A stretch of DNA of 62,225 nucleotides from Candidatus Schekmanbacteria bacterium RIFCSPLOWO2_02_FULL_38_14 (GCA_001790855.1 MGDH01000019.1:1-62225), one strand, 5' to 3'. Positions 27,855 through 37,599 are shown, counted from the first letter of the stretch. Notes: generated from the letters alone by a model not told the origin. Made by a program: numbers and translations.

Positions 27855-27916
27855 ACGATTATCGTTTAATAAACGATTATTGTAAATTATTATACATTGC
27901 TATTGGCACTTGTCAA
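27855..27916 (-). promoter_or_regulatory. AbiE promoter and palindromic operator
   Basis: On the minus strand a perfect TTGACA (27911-27916) is followed after 16 bases by a perfect TATAAT (27889-27894). Just downstream, between -10 and the gene, lies ATCGTTTA-A-TAAACGAT (27861-27877) flanked by a further repeat ACGATTAT. A repressor bound there would block initiation, which fits the autoregulation known for AbiEi proteins. Confidence 0.75.
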
Positions 27917-28102
27917 GATAAGTGTTTCTTTCGAAGTGTTAATTAATTAAACCGGTTCTCTTTTCTCCCACATAGATGATATTATAACATTGCATTAAAT
28001 AGAAGATGGTTTTGAGATCAAAAAGAAAATAGTTTGAAAAAAGTCTGAAAGTTGATAATAGTGAAAAGGGAACGGCAGGTTGTCCCCTTTATTTTATTCT
28101 AT

Positions 28103-29179
28103 ATGAATGAGTTACAAAAATATATTGTAATAATTCCTGTAATTGAGTTGAAGCAAAATTTATGCAGATTCACTGAGCATAAATTTACATGGATTTCGTT
28201 TTGGAATGATTTAAATAAGCTAGATAAAAAAGTTGTATCAGGAACGTATAAGTTCTTTGTTAATCCTAATATTTCTTTAGATTCGCCAACTAAATTGTTT
28301 ATATGTGTAATAGTAGATACGAACAGTAACGATGAGGCATACAAAATTGGAGTAGAGAAAATATTAACCTTAGTCAATGAACTAGTGTGGGTATTTCTAA
28401 CTGGATTCCGGATTATCTATCACGAAGCAATAACAATACCTCTTGTTTCCATAGCTTCTTCAACAATTAAAATAGACAACGTCGACCTTATAATAGAGAA
28501 AGGAATCACAAAGGCAGTGGTGACTCCTTACGAACAACATAAAATTTTATCGCCGTTTTCTATAACGCTTCGAAACAATGGATTTATTACTGCTTATGGC
28601 AAAATTCCTCAGTTTGAAGGCAATGTTAATGCACAAAAACCATTAATTCCTGAGGAAAAAGTTTTAAACCTAGAAGCATATCTTGAAAAAGTAAGACCTA
28701 ATAAACCTAGTATTAATAGTGAGTTGATAGATATGATGGCAATGCTTTATAGTGCTGCTGTTACGACAGAAGATATAGCTATATCGTATTTATTATTATG
28801 GCAAATATTAGAGTCCTTTGGATCCGCCAAAAAAACAACTAATAAATTAATTACTCATGGAACACTCAAAAAGGTAAAATGCTTACTGGATGAAGAAAAA
28901 CAATACAATAAAGATATTGTTAATAGAGTTATCAATTTATTAGGGAATGCAAAAGAAAAAGGAGATGTTCAGCAAATATCAAAAACTCTCAAGGAAAATT
29001 TATATATAACCCAGGACATTAGAGATATAGAGAAAAAAGTTAAAGAATTTAGAAGTATAAGAGGTTCAATTACCCATCCAAATCCTTCAAAGAAGCTGGG
29101 GGTAAGTAAATTAATGGGAAAATATGTAGAATTATTCGAAATCGTAGAACGGTTATTTAAATCATTATTAGAAAAGTAG
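28103..29179 (+). CDS. Unknown protein with a HEPN-like R-x4-H motif
   Basis: I do not recognise the family with certainty. From ATG 28103 it has 358 residues. The C-terminal 120 residues look helical and contain EFRSIRGSITHPNPS. R320-x4-H325 in this stretch matches the RNase motif of ApeA-like and other HEPN proteins. The N-terminal 200 residues form a beta-rich unknown region. It sits between AbiE and a small toxin pair, so a defence role is plausible. The frame extends upstream to a TTG at 28052. Confidence 0.6.
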   Translation: MNELQKYIVIIPVIELKQNLCRFTEHKFTWISFWNDLNKLDKKVVSGTYKFFVNPNISLDSPTKLFICVIVDTNSNDEAYKIGVEKILTLVNELVWVFLTGFRIIYHEAITIPLVSIASSTIKIDNVDLIIEKGITKAVVTPYEQHKILSPFSITLRNNGFITAYGKIPQFEGNVNAQKPLIPEEKVLNLEAYLEKVRPNKPSINSELIDMMAMLYSAAVTTEDIAISYLLLWQILESFGSAKKTTNKLITHGTLKKVKCLLDEEKQYNKDIVNRVINLLGNAKEKGDVQQISKTLKENLYITQDIRDIEKKVKEFRSIRGSITHPNPSKKLGVSKLMGKYVELFEIVERLFKSLLEK

Positions 29180-29206
29180 TACTATATTAAATGGATGGTA
29201 TGAAAA

Positions 29207-29604
29207 ATTAGGGGACGTTGGTGCAGAGAGTGCATTCATTTCCTAAGTCCCTTTAATATTTCATCGTAGGATTTATCCACCTCTCCTGAAGAGATTATTC
29301 TGTGCTAAGCTTAACTGTAACTGATAGAGCAGGTGCAGGTTTGAAGTAATTTGTCAGGCAACCGCATTAATATCTGATGGCAGTTTATGTAGAGTAAGTG
29401 AGTGAATTAGGGGACGTTGGTGCAGAGGATGCATTTATTTCCTAAGTCCCTTTAATATTTCATCGCAGGATTTATCCACTCCTCCTGAAGAGGCTATTCT
29501 GTGCTAAGCTTAACTGTAACTGATAGAGCAGGTGCAGGTTTGAAGTAATTTGTCAGGCAACCGCATTAATATCTGCTGGCAGTTTGTGGAGAGTAAGTTC
29601 TTTA
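29207..29604 (+). repeat. 199-bp tandem duplication
   Basis: Two units start at 29207 and 29406 with the words ATTAGGGGACGTTGGTGCA and match over about 190 bases. Unit 2 contains the true 3' end of the DUF2283 gene. Unit 1 contains a second, diverged copy of that end (LTLHKLPSDINAVA on the minus strand) without a start. The gap 29180-29552 holds nothing else. Copies have separated enough to suggest the duplication is not recent. Confidence 0.85.
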
Positions 29605-29768
29605 AGCTGAACTTTCTTGCTGGCATTGTCAATGTCAATACCCACCAAATTGCCTTCGGCATCGTAATCAAGGTTAATTCCTTCAGAAATTTCTCTGCTC
29701 TCCACGCTTGTCTTCTCAGAGAGATCAATATATAGAGAGTCAGTATTTGGGTAATAATTGAGTTTCAT
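29553..29768 (-). CDS. DUF2283 protein, probable antitoxin
   Basis: The 71-residue product has the DUF2283 pattern: YYPNTDSLYIDLSEK, then EGINLDYDAEGNLVGIDI with the invariant D-x-G. Such proteins often accompany small toxin-like proteins. Its ATG overlaps the stop of the upstream gene by 4 bases (ATGA), so the pair is translationally coupled. Its 3' end is duplicated downstream. The antitoxin role is inferred from context. Confidence 0.75.
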   Translation of the reverse strand: MKLNYYPNTDSLYIDLSEKTSVESREISEGINLDYDAEGNLVGIDIDNASKKVQLKELTLHKLPADINAVA

Positions 29769-30007
29769 TTTTTAAACCCCCTATCAGGAAAAGCATTATG
29801 AATCGTCTTTTTATCATCCAAGGTGATAACTCGTAATACATGACCTTCAATCTCAGCGATTACTCCCCAGAACCGAAAACGATTATGTTCTTGTGGTTCG
29901 GTCTTGAGCGGGTTTTCGATGACTTGAATGCACCATTCTTTTTTCAGATAAGGCCGTTTTCTTAGCACTTCTTTTTCAAAGTATTCAGTAAACTTATATT
30001 CACCCAT
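29765..30007 (-). CDS. Small toxin-like protein paired with DUF2283
   Basis: This is an 80-residue protein with HNRFRFWGVIAEIEGHVLRV, then ITLDDKKTIHNAFPDR, a layout seen in DUF4258- and RelE-fold-like small proteins that lie next to DUF2283 genes. I cannot point to a catalytic residue. The order, toxin-like gene first and DUF2283 second with a 4-base overlap, supports a toxin-antitoxin pair. It marks the right edge of the defence island. Confidence 0.65.
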   Translation of the reverse strand: MGEYKFTEYFEKEVLRKRPYLKKEWCIQVIENPLKTEPQEHNRFRFWGVIAEIEGHVLRVITLDDKKTIHNAFPDRGFKK

Positions 30008-30152
30008 TTTGTAATGATGCTCGGTTTCTCATCAAATTTACTTTCAGTATAACATTTTCTCTAATATCTTAAATGTATTGAGTGTTTTGAACTTTGTCAA
30101 TGTAAAATTCAAGGGAAAAGGGGATGGCTTGCCGTCTACGAAAAATGGAACT

Positions 30153-30896
30153 TTACAAATTCCCAAGTTCATACTGGATTATTGACAGCACAGAAATTGC
30201 AGCGGTTTCAGAGCGCAAGATTCCTCCTTTTAATCCTGTTATGATTAAATTGTTTTCTTTTGCAAAGATGAGCTCTGTTTTTGTAAAGCCTCCGGGGGGT
30301 CCTATTATTACTGATATTTCACTGAATGGCATGAAATTTTTTATTGTTTCACTAAAACTCTTTTCCCTGCAATCTTCAGATAGAAGAAGATTTGGATTCT
30401 TAGAATTTAGCTCAAGTATGGCTTTGCTGAAGAGCTTTGGGCTGTCTATGGAAGGAATGAAACTGCGCCTTGACTGAGAGGTTGCAGATTCTGCAATTTT
30501 TCTCCAGTGTTCCAGTCGGGAGTTAATTTTTTCCTGCGAGAGCTTTATCTCTGACCTTTCTGTAATGAGTGGAATAATCCTGCCAACCCCCAGTTCAGCA
30601 GCCTTTTCTATGACCAGATCCATCTTATCCCTCTTCAGCAACCCCTGAACAAGAATAATCTTTGAGTCGGGTTTATTTTCTTGTTTTATTTTCTGGCTGA
30701 TTCTGCAGGTGATTTTAGTTGCTGAGATATGCTCTATTTCCGAGAGATATTCATCTCCTTTGGAGTCGTAAAAAGAGACCCTGTTTCCTGCTTTTGCCCT
30801 TAGAACTTTTGCGAGGTGTTTATAGGATTTGCCGGAAAGTACTATTTTTCCGCTTAGAGGCTGACCATCAGGTAAGGGAAAGCGCGGAATAGTCAT
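30153..30896 (-). CDS. rsmE: 16S rRNA m3U1498 methyltransferase
   Basis: RsmE is a SPOUT-fold enzyme that methylates U1498 of 16S rRNA. The 247-residue product shows the PUA-like N-terminal part (LSGKSYKHLAKVLRAKAGN) and the knot region with IGPPGGFTKTEL and LGGGILRSETAAI-type LKGGILRSETAAI near the end. ERSEIKL is also conserved. It follows dnaJ by 3 bases, a common dnaJ-rsmE arrangement. Confidence 0.94.
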   Translation of the reverse strand: MTIPRFPLPDGQPLSGKIVLSGKSYKHLAKVLRAKAGNRVSFYDSKGDEYLSEIEHISATKITCRISQKIKQENKPDSKIILVQGLLKRDKMDLVIEKAAELGVGRIIPLITERSEIKLSQEKINSRLEHWRKIAESATSQSRRSFIPSIDSPKLFSKAILELNSKNPNLLLSEDCREKSFSETIKNFMPFSEISVIIGPPGGFTKTELIFAKENNLIITGLKGGILRSETAAISVLSIIQYELGNL

Positions 30897-30899
30897 TTG

Positions 30900-31979
30900 T
30901 TAACGGGATATAGGGGTTTTATTTTCTAATTTTTCTAACTGTAAAAGCAACTCGCGCTGAAAGGATGAAAGGTTAACAGGTGTTTCTACAAGAATTTTAA
31001 CATACTGATTTCCCCTTATGTATGAAGCAGGGTTGATGATTCCCTTACCCTCTAAGGTAAAAACTGAGCTGCTTTGGGTTCCTTCAGGTATTTTTAAATT
31101 TGCAGTTCCTTCGAGTGTTGGAATTTCTATTTCTGAACCGAGTGCAGCCTGTGTAAAGGTGATTGGGATTTCACAGCTTATATCAAAGTTTTCCCGTTCA
31201 AAGATATTGTGCTTTTCAACTCTTATAATTACAAACAGGTCTCCGCTTGGACCTCCCTTGATGCCTGTATTCCCTTGCTCTGAGAGCCTTAATTTGCTGC
31301 CTGTGTCAACCCCGGGAGGTATTTTCACTGTTATTGTGTTCTTTTTTTTCTGCCTCCCGTCGCCGTCACATTTTAAACAGGGATGAACAATGATAAACCC
31401 ATTTCCTTTGCATTGGGTACAGATTCTTTTAACAATGAAAAAACCGTAACTGTAACGTTTCTCTCCTGTTCCATTGCAGGATGGGCATATTGATTCTCCT
31501 ATTCCTGCCTCAGAGCCATTTCCATTGCAGGTATTGCATTTTTCAAGCCGCTCTATTGTAACTTCAGTTTCTTTTCCGAAAGCTGCATCTGCCAGTGAGA
31601 TTTTAAGCTCAGTCTTAATGTCACTCCCTTTTTTTATCCTTGTCCTGTCTCCTGAATATCCTACATCAAAGAAGTCGTGAAATATCTCTTCAAATATATT
31701 TGTAAACCCGCCATAGCTTCTGTATCCGGAACTGAAGTTGCCACGGAAATCGCTGAAGGTTTCTGAGTTTGAAGTGCTGTCATAAATTCTTTTCTTTTGA
31801 TGATTAATCAGTGTTTGATAGGCAACGGAGACCTCTTTAAATTTGTTCTCTGCAAAATGGTTGCCTGGGTTTTTATCGGGATGGAATCTTAAGGCAAGTT
31901 TTCTATAGGCTTTTTTTATTTCTTCTGCTGTTGCATCAGAGTTTAAGCCTAAAATTCTATAATAATCCTGTTTTTTCAT
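30900..31979 (-). CDS. dnaJ: Chaperone DnaJ
   Basis: DnaJ is the Hsp40 partner of DnaK. The J domain has the HPD motif within LRFHPDKNPGNH. A short Gly/Phe region (SSGYRSYGGFTNIF) follows. Four zinc-finger repeats are visible: CNTCNGNG, CPSCNGTG, CTQCKGNG and CLKCDGDG. The product has 359 residues. It lies 7 bases after hrcA and before rsmE. grpE and dnaK are not between them, unlike in many operons. Confidence 0.95.
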   Translation of the reverse strand: MKKQDYYRILGLNSDATAEEIKKAYRKLALRFHPDKNPGNHFAENKFKEVSVAYQTLINHQKKRIYDSTSNSETFSDFRGNFSSGYRSYGGFTNIFEEIFHDFFDVGYSGDRTRIKKGSDIKTELKISLADAAFGKETEVTIERLEKCNTCNGNGSEAGIGESICPSCNGTGEKRYSYGFFIVKRICTQCKGNGFIIVHPCLKCDGDGRQKKKNTITVKIPPGVDTGSKLRLSEQGNTGIKGGPSGDLFVIIRVEKHNIFERENFDISCEIPITFTQAALGSEIEIPTLEGTANLKIPEGTQSSSVFTLEGKGIINPASYIRGNQYVKILVETPVNLSSFQRELLLQLEKLENKTPISR

Positions 31980-31986
31980 TCATTCA

Positions 31987-33030
31987 TTACACGTCTGTAA
32001 ACAGGTTGCTCATCAGAACGGCAGTACAACTGACCAATGGAATTATCTGGGAATAGTCCATCCTTGTTGGACCAATAATCCCAAGGGTTCCTAAAACTCG
32101 GTCTCCGCTTTTATAGACCGAGGTTACAATGCTTAAGTCCTGAATCTCTTTTACCGGGTTTTCAGTGCCAATGAAAATCTGCATTCCTTTGCTGTTAACA
32201 CATTTATCCAGCAGTTGAAGAAGGAGATTTTTCTGCTCAAAGGCAGCAAATATTCTTTTCATTTCTTCAACATCTGAGAATTCAGGCTGGTTTAAAATGT
32301 TGGCTGTGCCGTCAAAGTAGATTTCCTCTTCTTCAGCGTTTGAAAAAGCCAGACTGCTCAATGTCAATGCCCTGGCAACCAGTTTGTCATAAAGCCTTTT
32401 TTCTTCTAACATCATTTCCCGCAGTTTTTCTCTGATTTCGCAGAGCGTCATTCCCTGAAACTGTTCATTCAGGTACCTGGTAATTTTATCAAGAGTATCC
32501 TGAGAAAGGTCTTCATCAAATTTGATTAATTTATTCTGAATCATCCCTGATTTTGTCACAAAAATTGCAAGAACCCGCTTTTCCCTTAAATTTATAAACT
32601 CAATATGTTTAAAAGTAGTGAAGGAAAACTTTGGTGCAAGTATTATTCCGACCTGATTGGAAATCTGAGACAAGCGGTGTGAAATCCTTTTCATTATATC
32701 TTCAACGTTTACTGCTTCGTTGCTTTCCTTTAATTCATCACCAAACTGAAACTGGATTGGTAATTGGCTGTTAAAAGCATTTTCGCTCAAAATCGAATCA
32801 ACATAGAACCTGTATGCTTTATTTGTAGGAACCCTGCCTGCTGAAGTGTAGGGATGGGAAAGAAAGCCCATTTCTTCAAGGTCAGACATAATGTTTCGTA
32901 CAGTGGCAGGACTTAAGTCGAGCTTGAATTTTTTTGTAATAGTCCTTGACCCCACCGGTTCAGCAGTTGATACATAACTTGTTATCACTGCTTTTAAAAT
33001 CTGTTTGTTTCTGATGCTTAGTTCTTCCAT
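31987..33030 (-). CDS. hrcA: Heat-inducible transcription repressor HrcA
   Basis: HrcA represses heat-shock genes by binding CIRCE elements. The 347-residue product begins with a winged-helix domain (ILKAVITSYVSTAEPVGSRT, LSPATVRNIMSDLEEMGFL) and has the GAF-like central and C-terminal dimer regions, ending GIIGPTRMDYSQIIPLVS. I found no CIRCE inverted repeat upstream (33031-33178), so self-regulation by the usual site is not evident. dnaJ and rsmE follow. Confidence 0.94.
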   Translation of the reverse strand: MEELSIRNKQILKAVITSYVSTAEPVGSRTITKKFKLDLSPATVRNIMSDLEEMGFLSHPYTSAGRVPTNKAYRFYVDSILSENAFNSQLPIQFQFGDELKESNEAVNVEDIMKRISHRLSQISNQVGIILAPKFSFTTFKHIEFINLREKRVLAIFVTKSGMIQNKLIKFDEDLSQDTLDKITRYLNEQFQGMTLCEIREKLREMMLEEKRLYDKLVARALTLSSLAFSNAEEEEIYFDGTANILNQPEFSDVEEMKRIFAAFEQKNLLLQLLDKCVNSKGMQIFIGTENPVKEIQDLSIVTSVYKSGDRVLGTLGIIGPTRMDYSQIIPLVSCTAVLMSNLFTDV

Positions 33031-33065
33031 AGTTTTATATTCTTCATGTTATAGATATCATTTTT

Positions 33066-33094
33066 AAAATAGCCACAGAAATATAATTTGTCAA
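33066..33094 (-). promoter_or_regulatory. Probable hrcA promoter
   Basis: On the minus strand a perfect TTGACA (33089-33094) is followed after 17 bases by TATTTT (33066-33071), 36 bases upstream of the hrcA ATG. No CIRCE element is visible between it and the gene. The -10 box is only a partial match. Confidence 0.45.
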
Positions 33095-33178
33095 GGGGAA
33101 TAAGCTTTTCCAATAACCTTGACTAACAACTCAGGTTCATAGTAGAAATATTAAATAAAATCAGGGCACTATTCGCAA

Positions 33179-34744
33179 ATGATAAAAATAAAAAATCCTG
33201 TTTCTCGCATTATAATTCTTTTAGCTGCAGCGTTATTTGTTTTCCAGTTCCTTTTCTGCTCAAAGCCAGAAATCACAAACCGGAATTCCATTACAATAGC
33301 CTTTGAAAGCGCTCCTACAAATCTTGACCCGAGAAAGGCAACTGATGTTCCTTCATCAAGAATTGCCCAGATTATATACAGTAGTCTGGTCAAATTTAAT
33401 GAGAAAAGCGAAATAGTTCCGGACCTTTCTTATAAATGGGATATACCGGACAGCAATACATATATCTTTCATCTTAGAAAAGGAGTTAAGTTTCACAACG
33501 GAGAGGATTTAAAAGCAGAGGATGTGGAGTATACTTTTAAAAGTATCATGGATTCAGGCTTTAAATCTCCTCTAAGGGGGTCTTATACTTTTTTAAAAGA
33601 GGTTAAGGTTTTGGATGATTACACAATCAGGTTTGACCTTAATGCGCCTTATGCTCCGTTTCTTTCAAGCATGTGTGTCGGAATAGTGCCGAAAAGATAT
33701 GCGCAAAAATCAGGAGAGGACTTTGGCTTAAAGCCTGTTGGAAGCGGTCCTTTCAGGATAGTTGAGATTTTACCTGATGAGAGGATAATCCTTGAAGCCA
33801 ATGAATCCTATTTTGGAGGCAAGCCGGGGATAAAGAGAATAGTTTTCAAGGCGGTGAAGGATGAGACTGTCAGGGCGCTTGAGCTTGAAAAGAGGGAGAT
33901 TAATTTCCTTGAGAATGCCTTTTCACCTGATACAATTGAGATATTTAAAAACAATTCCGAGATTGAAATTTTCCACGGTGAAGGAACAGACTACTATTAC
34001 ATAGGACTGAACCTGAAAGATTCTGTTCTTGAAAATAAGAAAGTAAGGCAGGCAATAGCGTACGCAATTGACAGGGATATTATAATAAAAAGCATTGAAA
34101 GGGGAATGGCAAGAAAAGCCACTGGAATGGTTCCTTCTTCTCACTGGGCATACGAAAAGGAAGTGAAAGATTATGATTATAATCCTGAGCGGTCAAAGAA
34201 ATTGTTGGATGAAGCAGGGTTTGGCGACCCTGATGGTGATGGTCCAAAGGCAAGGTTCAAGCTTGTGTACAAGACAACTTATGAGGAAAGAAGCAGAAAA
34301 TTTGGAGAGGTGCTGCAGGAATTTTTAAGAAAAGTCGGGATAAGCCTTGAGATTAAGATGTATGAGTGGGGAACGTTTTATGATGATATTAAAAATGGAA
34401 ATTTTCAGATTTACAGATTGAAATGGGTGGGTATAACTGACCCTGATCAGTATTATGAGGTTTTTAATTCAAAAAATTTTCCTCCAAACGGAAAAAACCG
34501 TGGATTCTACAGCAATTCTGAAATAGACTATTTAACAAAGCTTGGCAGAAAAACTATGAATATTGATGAGAGAAAAAAGATTTACAGCAGAATCCAGAAA
34601 ATCATCGCTGAAGAACTTCCGTATATAAGCCTGTGGCATTCAGATAATGTAGCTGTAATGAGCAAAGGGCTTAAGGGGTTTATTCTGTATCCAAGAGGAG
34701 AATTTAATTCAATAAAAGATATGTGTTGGGAGGGAATAAAATAA
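33179..34744 (+). CDS. Peptide/oligopeptide ABC transporter substrate-binding protein
   Basis: This 521-residue protein is an SBP_bac_5 family solute-binding protein. It has a hydrophobic leader (residues 10-26) and a cysteine at 27, so it may be lipid-anchored, although the lipobox (FLFC) is not canonical. The core includes [16 protein letters not shown] and [12 protein letters not shown]. Its usual role is binding peptides or similar ligands for an ABC importer. No permease or ATPase genes are adjacent. Its stop overlaps the argB start. Confidence 0.88.
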   Translation: MIKIKNPVSRIIILLAAALFVFQFLFCSKPEITNRNSITIAFESAPTNLDPRKATDVPSSRIAQIIYSSLVKFNEKSEIVPDLSYKWDIPDSNTYIFHLRKGVKFHNGEDLKAEDVEYTFKSIMDSGFKSPLRGSYTFLKEVKVLDDYTIRFDLNAPYAPFLSSMCVGIVPKRYAQKSGEDFGLKPVGSGPFRIVEILPDERIILEANESYFGGKPGIKRIVFKAVKDETVRALELEKREINFLENAFSPDTIEIFKNNSEIEIFHGEGTDYYYIGLNLKDSVLENKKVRQAIAYAIDRDIIIKSIERGMARKATGMVPSSHWAYEKEVKDYDYNPERSKKLLDEAGFGDPDGDGPKARFKLVYKTTYEERSRKFGEVLQEFLRKVGISLEIKMYEWGTFYDDIKNGNFQIYRLKWVGITDPDQYYEVFNSKNFPPNGKNRGFYSNSEIDYLTKLGRKTMNIDERKKIYSRIQKIIAEELPYISLWHSDNVAVMSKGLKGFILYPRGEFNSIKDMCWEGIK

Positions 34745-35622
34745 TGGAAAAATTTATTGAAAAGGCAAATACCCTGATAGAGGCGATTCCTTATATAAGG
34801 AATTTCTACGGGAAGACATTCGTGATTAAGTATGGCGGAAATGCCATGATTGATGAGGACCTGAAGGAAAACTTTGCCCTTGATATAATACTTTTAAAAT
34901 TCATTGGAATTAATCCTGTCATTGTTCATGGCGGTGGTCCGCAGATAGGAAGTTTTTTGAAAAAAATCGGCAAGGATACGAAATTTTTTGAAGGCTACAG
35001 GATAACGGATGATGAAACAATGGATGTTGTTGAGATGGTTCTTGGCGGGATAATAAACAAGAGCATTGTAGCGCTGATTAATAAACACGGAGGAAAGGCA
35101 ATAGGGCTTACAGGGAAGGATGGAAATTTTATCAAGGCAACCAAGATGGTGATGAAGAAGAAAAAACCTGATAAAAACAACACGGAGCTAATTGACCTTG
35201 GCAGGGTTGGAGAGATAGAAGAAATTGACCCGACAGTCATTGATGCCATTGACAAGAGTTTTATTCCTGTAATCGCTCCAATAGGAGTTGATTGCCACGG
35301 GAGCTCACTTAATATCAATGCAGACCTTGTTGCAGGAGCAATTGCATGGGCTTTAAAGGCTGAAAAGCTTGTTCTGCTGACAGATGTCAAAGGAATTATG
35401 GACAGGAAAAACAAGTTAATCAGGACGCTGACTGAAAAACAGGTGAAAAAGCTCATAAAAGATGGAGTCATCAAGGGTGGAATGCTTCCAAAGCTAAGGT
35501 GCTGTCTTGAAGCGCTTGACCAGGGTGTTTCCAAGGTACATATGGTTGACGGCCGCGTAAAACACGCCCTTCTCCTTGAAATTTTTACTAACAAAGGGGT
35601 AGGAACAGAGATAGTAAAATAA
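34744..35622 (+). CDS. argB: Acetylglutamate kinase
   Basis: ArgB phosphorylates N-acetylglutamate in arginine synthesis. The product from ATG 34744 has 292 residues. It shows the family motifs [29 protein letters not shown] and [13 protein letters not shown] joins it to the upstream solute-binding protein gene, so the two are translationally linked. An in-frame ATG at 34723 inside the upstream gene is less likely. No other arginine genes are nearby. Confidence 0.95.
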   Translation: MEKFIEKANTLIEAIPYIRNFYGKTFVIKYGGNAMIDEDLKENFALDIILLKFIGINPVIVHGGGPQIGSFLKKIGKDTKFFEGYRITDDETMDVVEMVLGGIINKSIVALINKHGGKAIGLTGKDGNFIKATKMVMKKKKPDKNNTELIDLGRVGEIEEIDPTVIDAIDKSFIPVIAPIGVDCHGSSLNINADLVAGAIAWALKAEKLVLLTDVKGIMDRKNKLIRTLTEKQVKKLIKDGVIKGGMLPKLRCCLEALDQGVSKVHMVDGRVKHALLLEIFTNKGVGTEIVK

Positions 35623-35715
35623 TGTCAAATGCCAAAGCTCAAAGTTCAAATGAAATCCAAAGCTAAAATAATAAAAACAGTTGTAAGCTTATAGCTTAAG
35701 GTTTACAGCTTATAA

Positions 35716-37599
35716 CTATTTTATGCTTTGATCCTCGATATGTGAATCGACCAGTCCTTTACTTTCCCCGCCCTCATATTCAATAATAAAATTATATTCA
35801 GGAAAAAGTTTTGGAAGCCTCATGATGCTGAAAATCATGACTCCTATTGAAGCCCTGTCTATCCATGATGACATGGGCCAGCCAAAGTGGACCACAATTT
35901 TTTTATCAGGAAACTCATACTTTACAGTATAAAGAATACTCAGGATTTCGCTGTACAGGTTTCCTGCGCGCTCCATTGTAAACCGGAAATGGTTTTCTGC
36001 AATTTTTTTTGGGATTCCGGTTCGCGGAGAAAAAAAGCTGATAAAGGCTTTTGTTGTTTCCTTATCCTCTAAAAGATTTTCCTGAGGACGTATGAAATAC
36101 AGATGATATTCGCTTGTATCTTTTTCCGCCATGTAAAAAATCAGTTCCATTGGGGTATCGGTTTGTTCAATGAGTTTTATTTCAGGCGCATGTTTTTTTG
36201 CTATCCTCAACCCTACAATCAGAACTGAAACAGTTGAAAGTGCCCAGAGCATTGTTCCGTAAGGTTTATGTGAAGCAAGGTATATAAAACAACTCAGAAG
36301 GATGACAAATAGAATTGCTGTTCCGGTTCTTGATGTGTAATATGTGTAAATCTCTTTTGTTCCCTTGAAATAGCGGTATATCATCAGACTGAACATATTT
36401 ATGCAGAAGCTTGCAAGAAGCCCGATTGCATACATGTCAGCAAGAGTTTTCTGGCTTCCTGAAGTTATAAGGATAATTACTGTAAAGAGTATTGCATTGC
36501 ATATGTGGATGCGGTAAAGAGACTGTCTGCGGTTGACTTTAATAAACCATTCAAATTTATACCTGTGAGCTATTCTTTCCATCAGCTCACTTGAAGCAAA
36601 ATAAGCAGTGTTTACTGCCATAATCAGCGCAATGCTTGCCAGCAGCCCGACTATTAATCCGAATGGCGCACCGTTAACGAGGGTTGCATAATGGGTTATG
36701 AGGTCGCCTTCATGGGCTGCAAAGTCAATATTCTTAGATGAAAGCGCAAGGGCTGTGACCAGTGGTGTGGCGATTCCTACTGTGAGAGCGAGAAACAGAT
36801 ATGCTTTGGCAATTTCCTTCCAGCTTTTTACAAGCCCTGCTGTTTGAATAACAGATTCAATCCCTGAATAAGCAAGCACGCAGCTTGCAATGCTGATTAC
36901 GATAATTCCGTAACCTTTAAATATACCAGCGGTTGCAACATCTTTACCTATAGTTTTTGCGCTTCCGGTTATGACATTCAGGTTTTCCATTTTGAAATCG
37001 AGTATTCCTGAAGCTATTAGGGTTAAAAACACTATTGCAGCGACAAAAAATACTCCAAAAGTAAATTTTGCATTTTCTTTTATTCCAATTATATTAAGCA
37101 AGCAGACACCCCAGATGATGGCGAGCTGAAAAATAAAGGTTGCAAATCCGGATAGATTAATAAAGGACATTCCGTTTGATACTGCGCTTACTGTTGAGAT
37201 AGATGCTGTAAGAATGTATGTTACATAGATAGAGGCAACTGCAATAAAGGAAGCTGTGGGACCAAGGACAAGGTATGAAAATGAATAAACCCCTCCTCCT
37301 TTGATTCCATTAAACTCCAGTATTTCTGCTATTTCAACCATTCTTGTAGAAAGAAACCGCATAATAATGGATGTTACAGCAATAAAAAGTATAGCATTTG
37401 CCCCAATGAACCTGAAGGCTTCAATTGGTGCATAAAAAATGGAGGTGAGTTCATCCATCAGGGTAATAATTGCAACAGAAAACCAGGTGAGCCACCATTT
37501 CCCGCCACTGAAATAGGAAAGAGTGTTTTTCTTTCTTAAAATATGGATGAATATAGCTGCAATAGCTATATTCATAATTAGAAGCACAAAAAATTTCAC
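35716..37599 (-). CDS. APC-superfamily amino acid permease with a C-terminal extension
   Basis: The 627-residue protein has about 12 hydrophobic segments, then some 140 soluble residues at the C terminus. The N-terminal half shows GGVYSFSYLVLGPTASF, similar to the early membrane part of APC amino acid permeases. The soluble tail (from about residue 480) has no catalytic motif I recognise. A 231-base gap upstream is filled with dispersed repeat. It converges with argB. Confidence 0.8.
   Translation of the reverse strand: MKFFVLLIMNIAIAAIFIHILRKKNTLSYFSGGKWWLTWFSVAIITLMDELTSIFYAPIEAFRFIGANAILFIAVTSIIMRFLSTRMVEIAEILEFNGIKGGGVYSFSYLVLGPTASFIAVASIYVTYILTASISTVSAVSNGMSFINLSGFATFIFQLAIIWGVCLLNIIGIKENAKFTFGVFFVAAIVFLTLIASGILDFKMENLNVITGSAKTIGKDVATAGIFKGYGIIVISIASCVLAYSGIESVIQTAGLVKSWKEIAKAYLFLALTVGIATPLVTALALSSKNIDFAAHEGDLITHYATLVNGAPFGLIVGLLASIALIMAVNTAYFASSELMERIAHRYKFEWFIKVNRRQSLYRIHICNAILFTVIILITSGSQKTLADMYAIGLLASFCINMFSLMIYRYFKGTKEIYTYYTSRTGTAILFVILLSCFIYLASHKPYGTMLWALSTVSVLIVGLRIAKKHAPEIKLIEQTDTPMELIFYMAEKDTSEYHLYFIRPQENLLEDKETTKAFISFFSPRTGIPKKIAENHFRFTMERAGNLYSEILSILYTVKYEFPDKKIVVHFGWPMSSWIDRASIGVMIFSIMRLPKLFPEYNFIIEYEGGESKGLVDSHIEDQSIK

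Noticed and set aside
28060-28100. Terminator-like pairing around AAAAGGG and CCCCTTT upstream of the R-x4-H protein
   Set aside because: The stem is imperfect with an unusual loop and lies within the extended open frame. I could not decide on a function.
33031-33178. CIRCE element upstream of hrcA
   Set aside because: No TTAGCACTC/GAGTGCTAA-type inverted repeat is present by eye.
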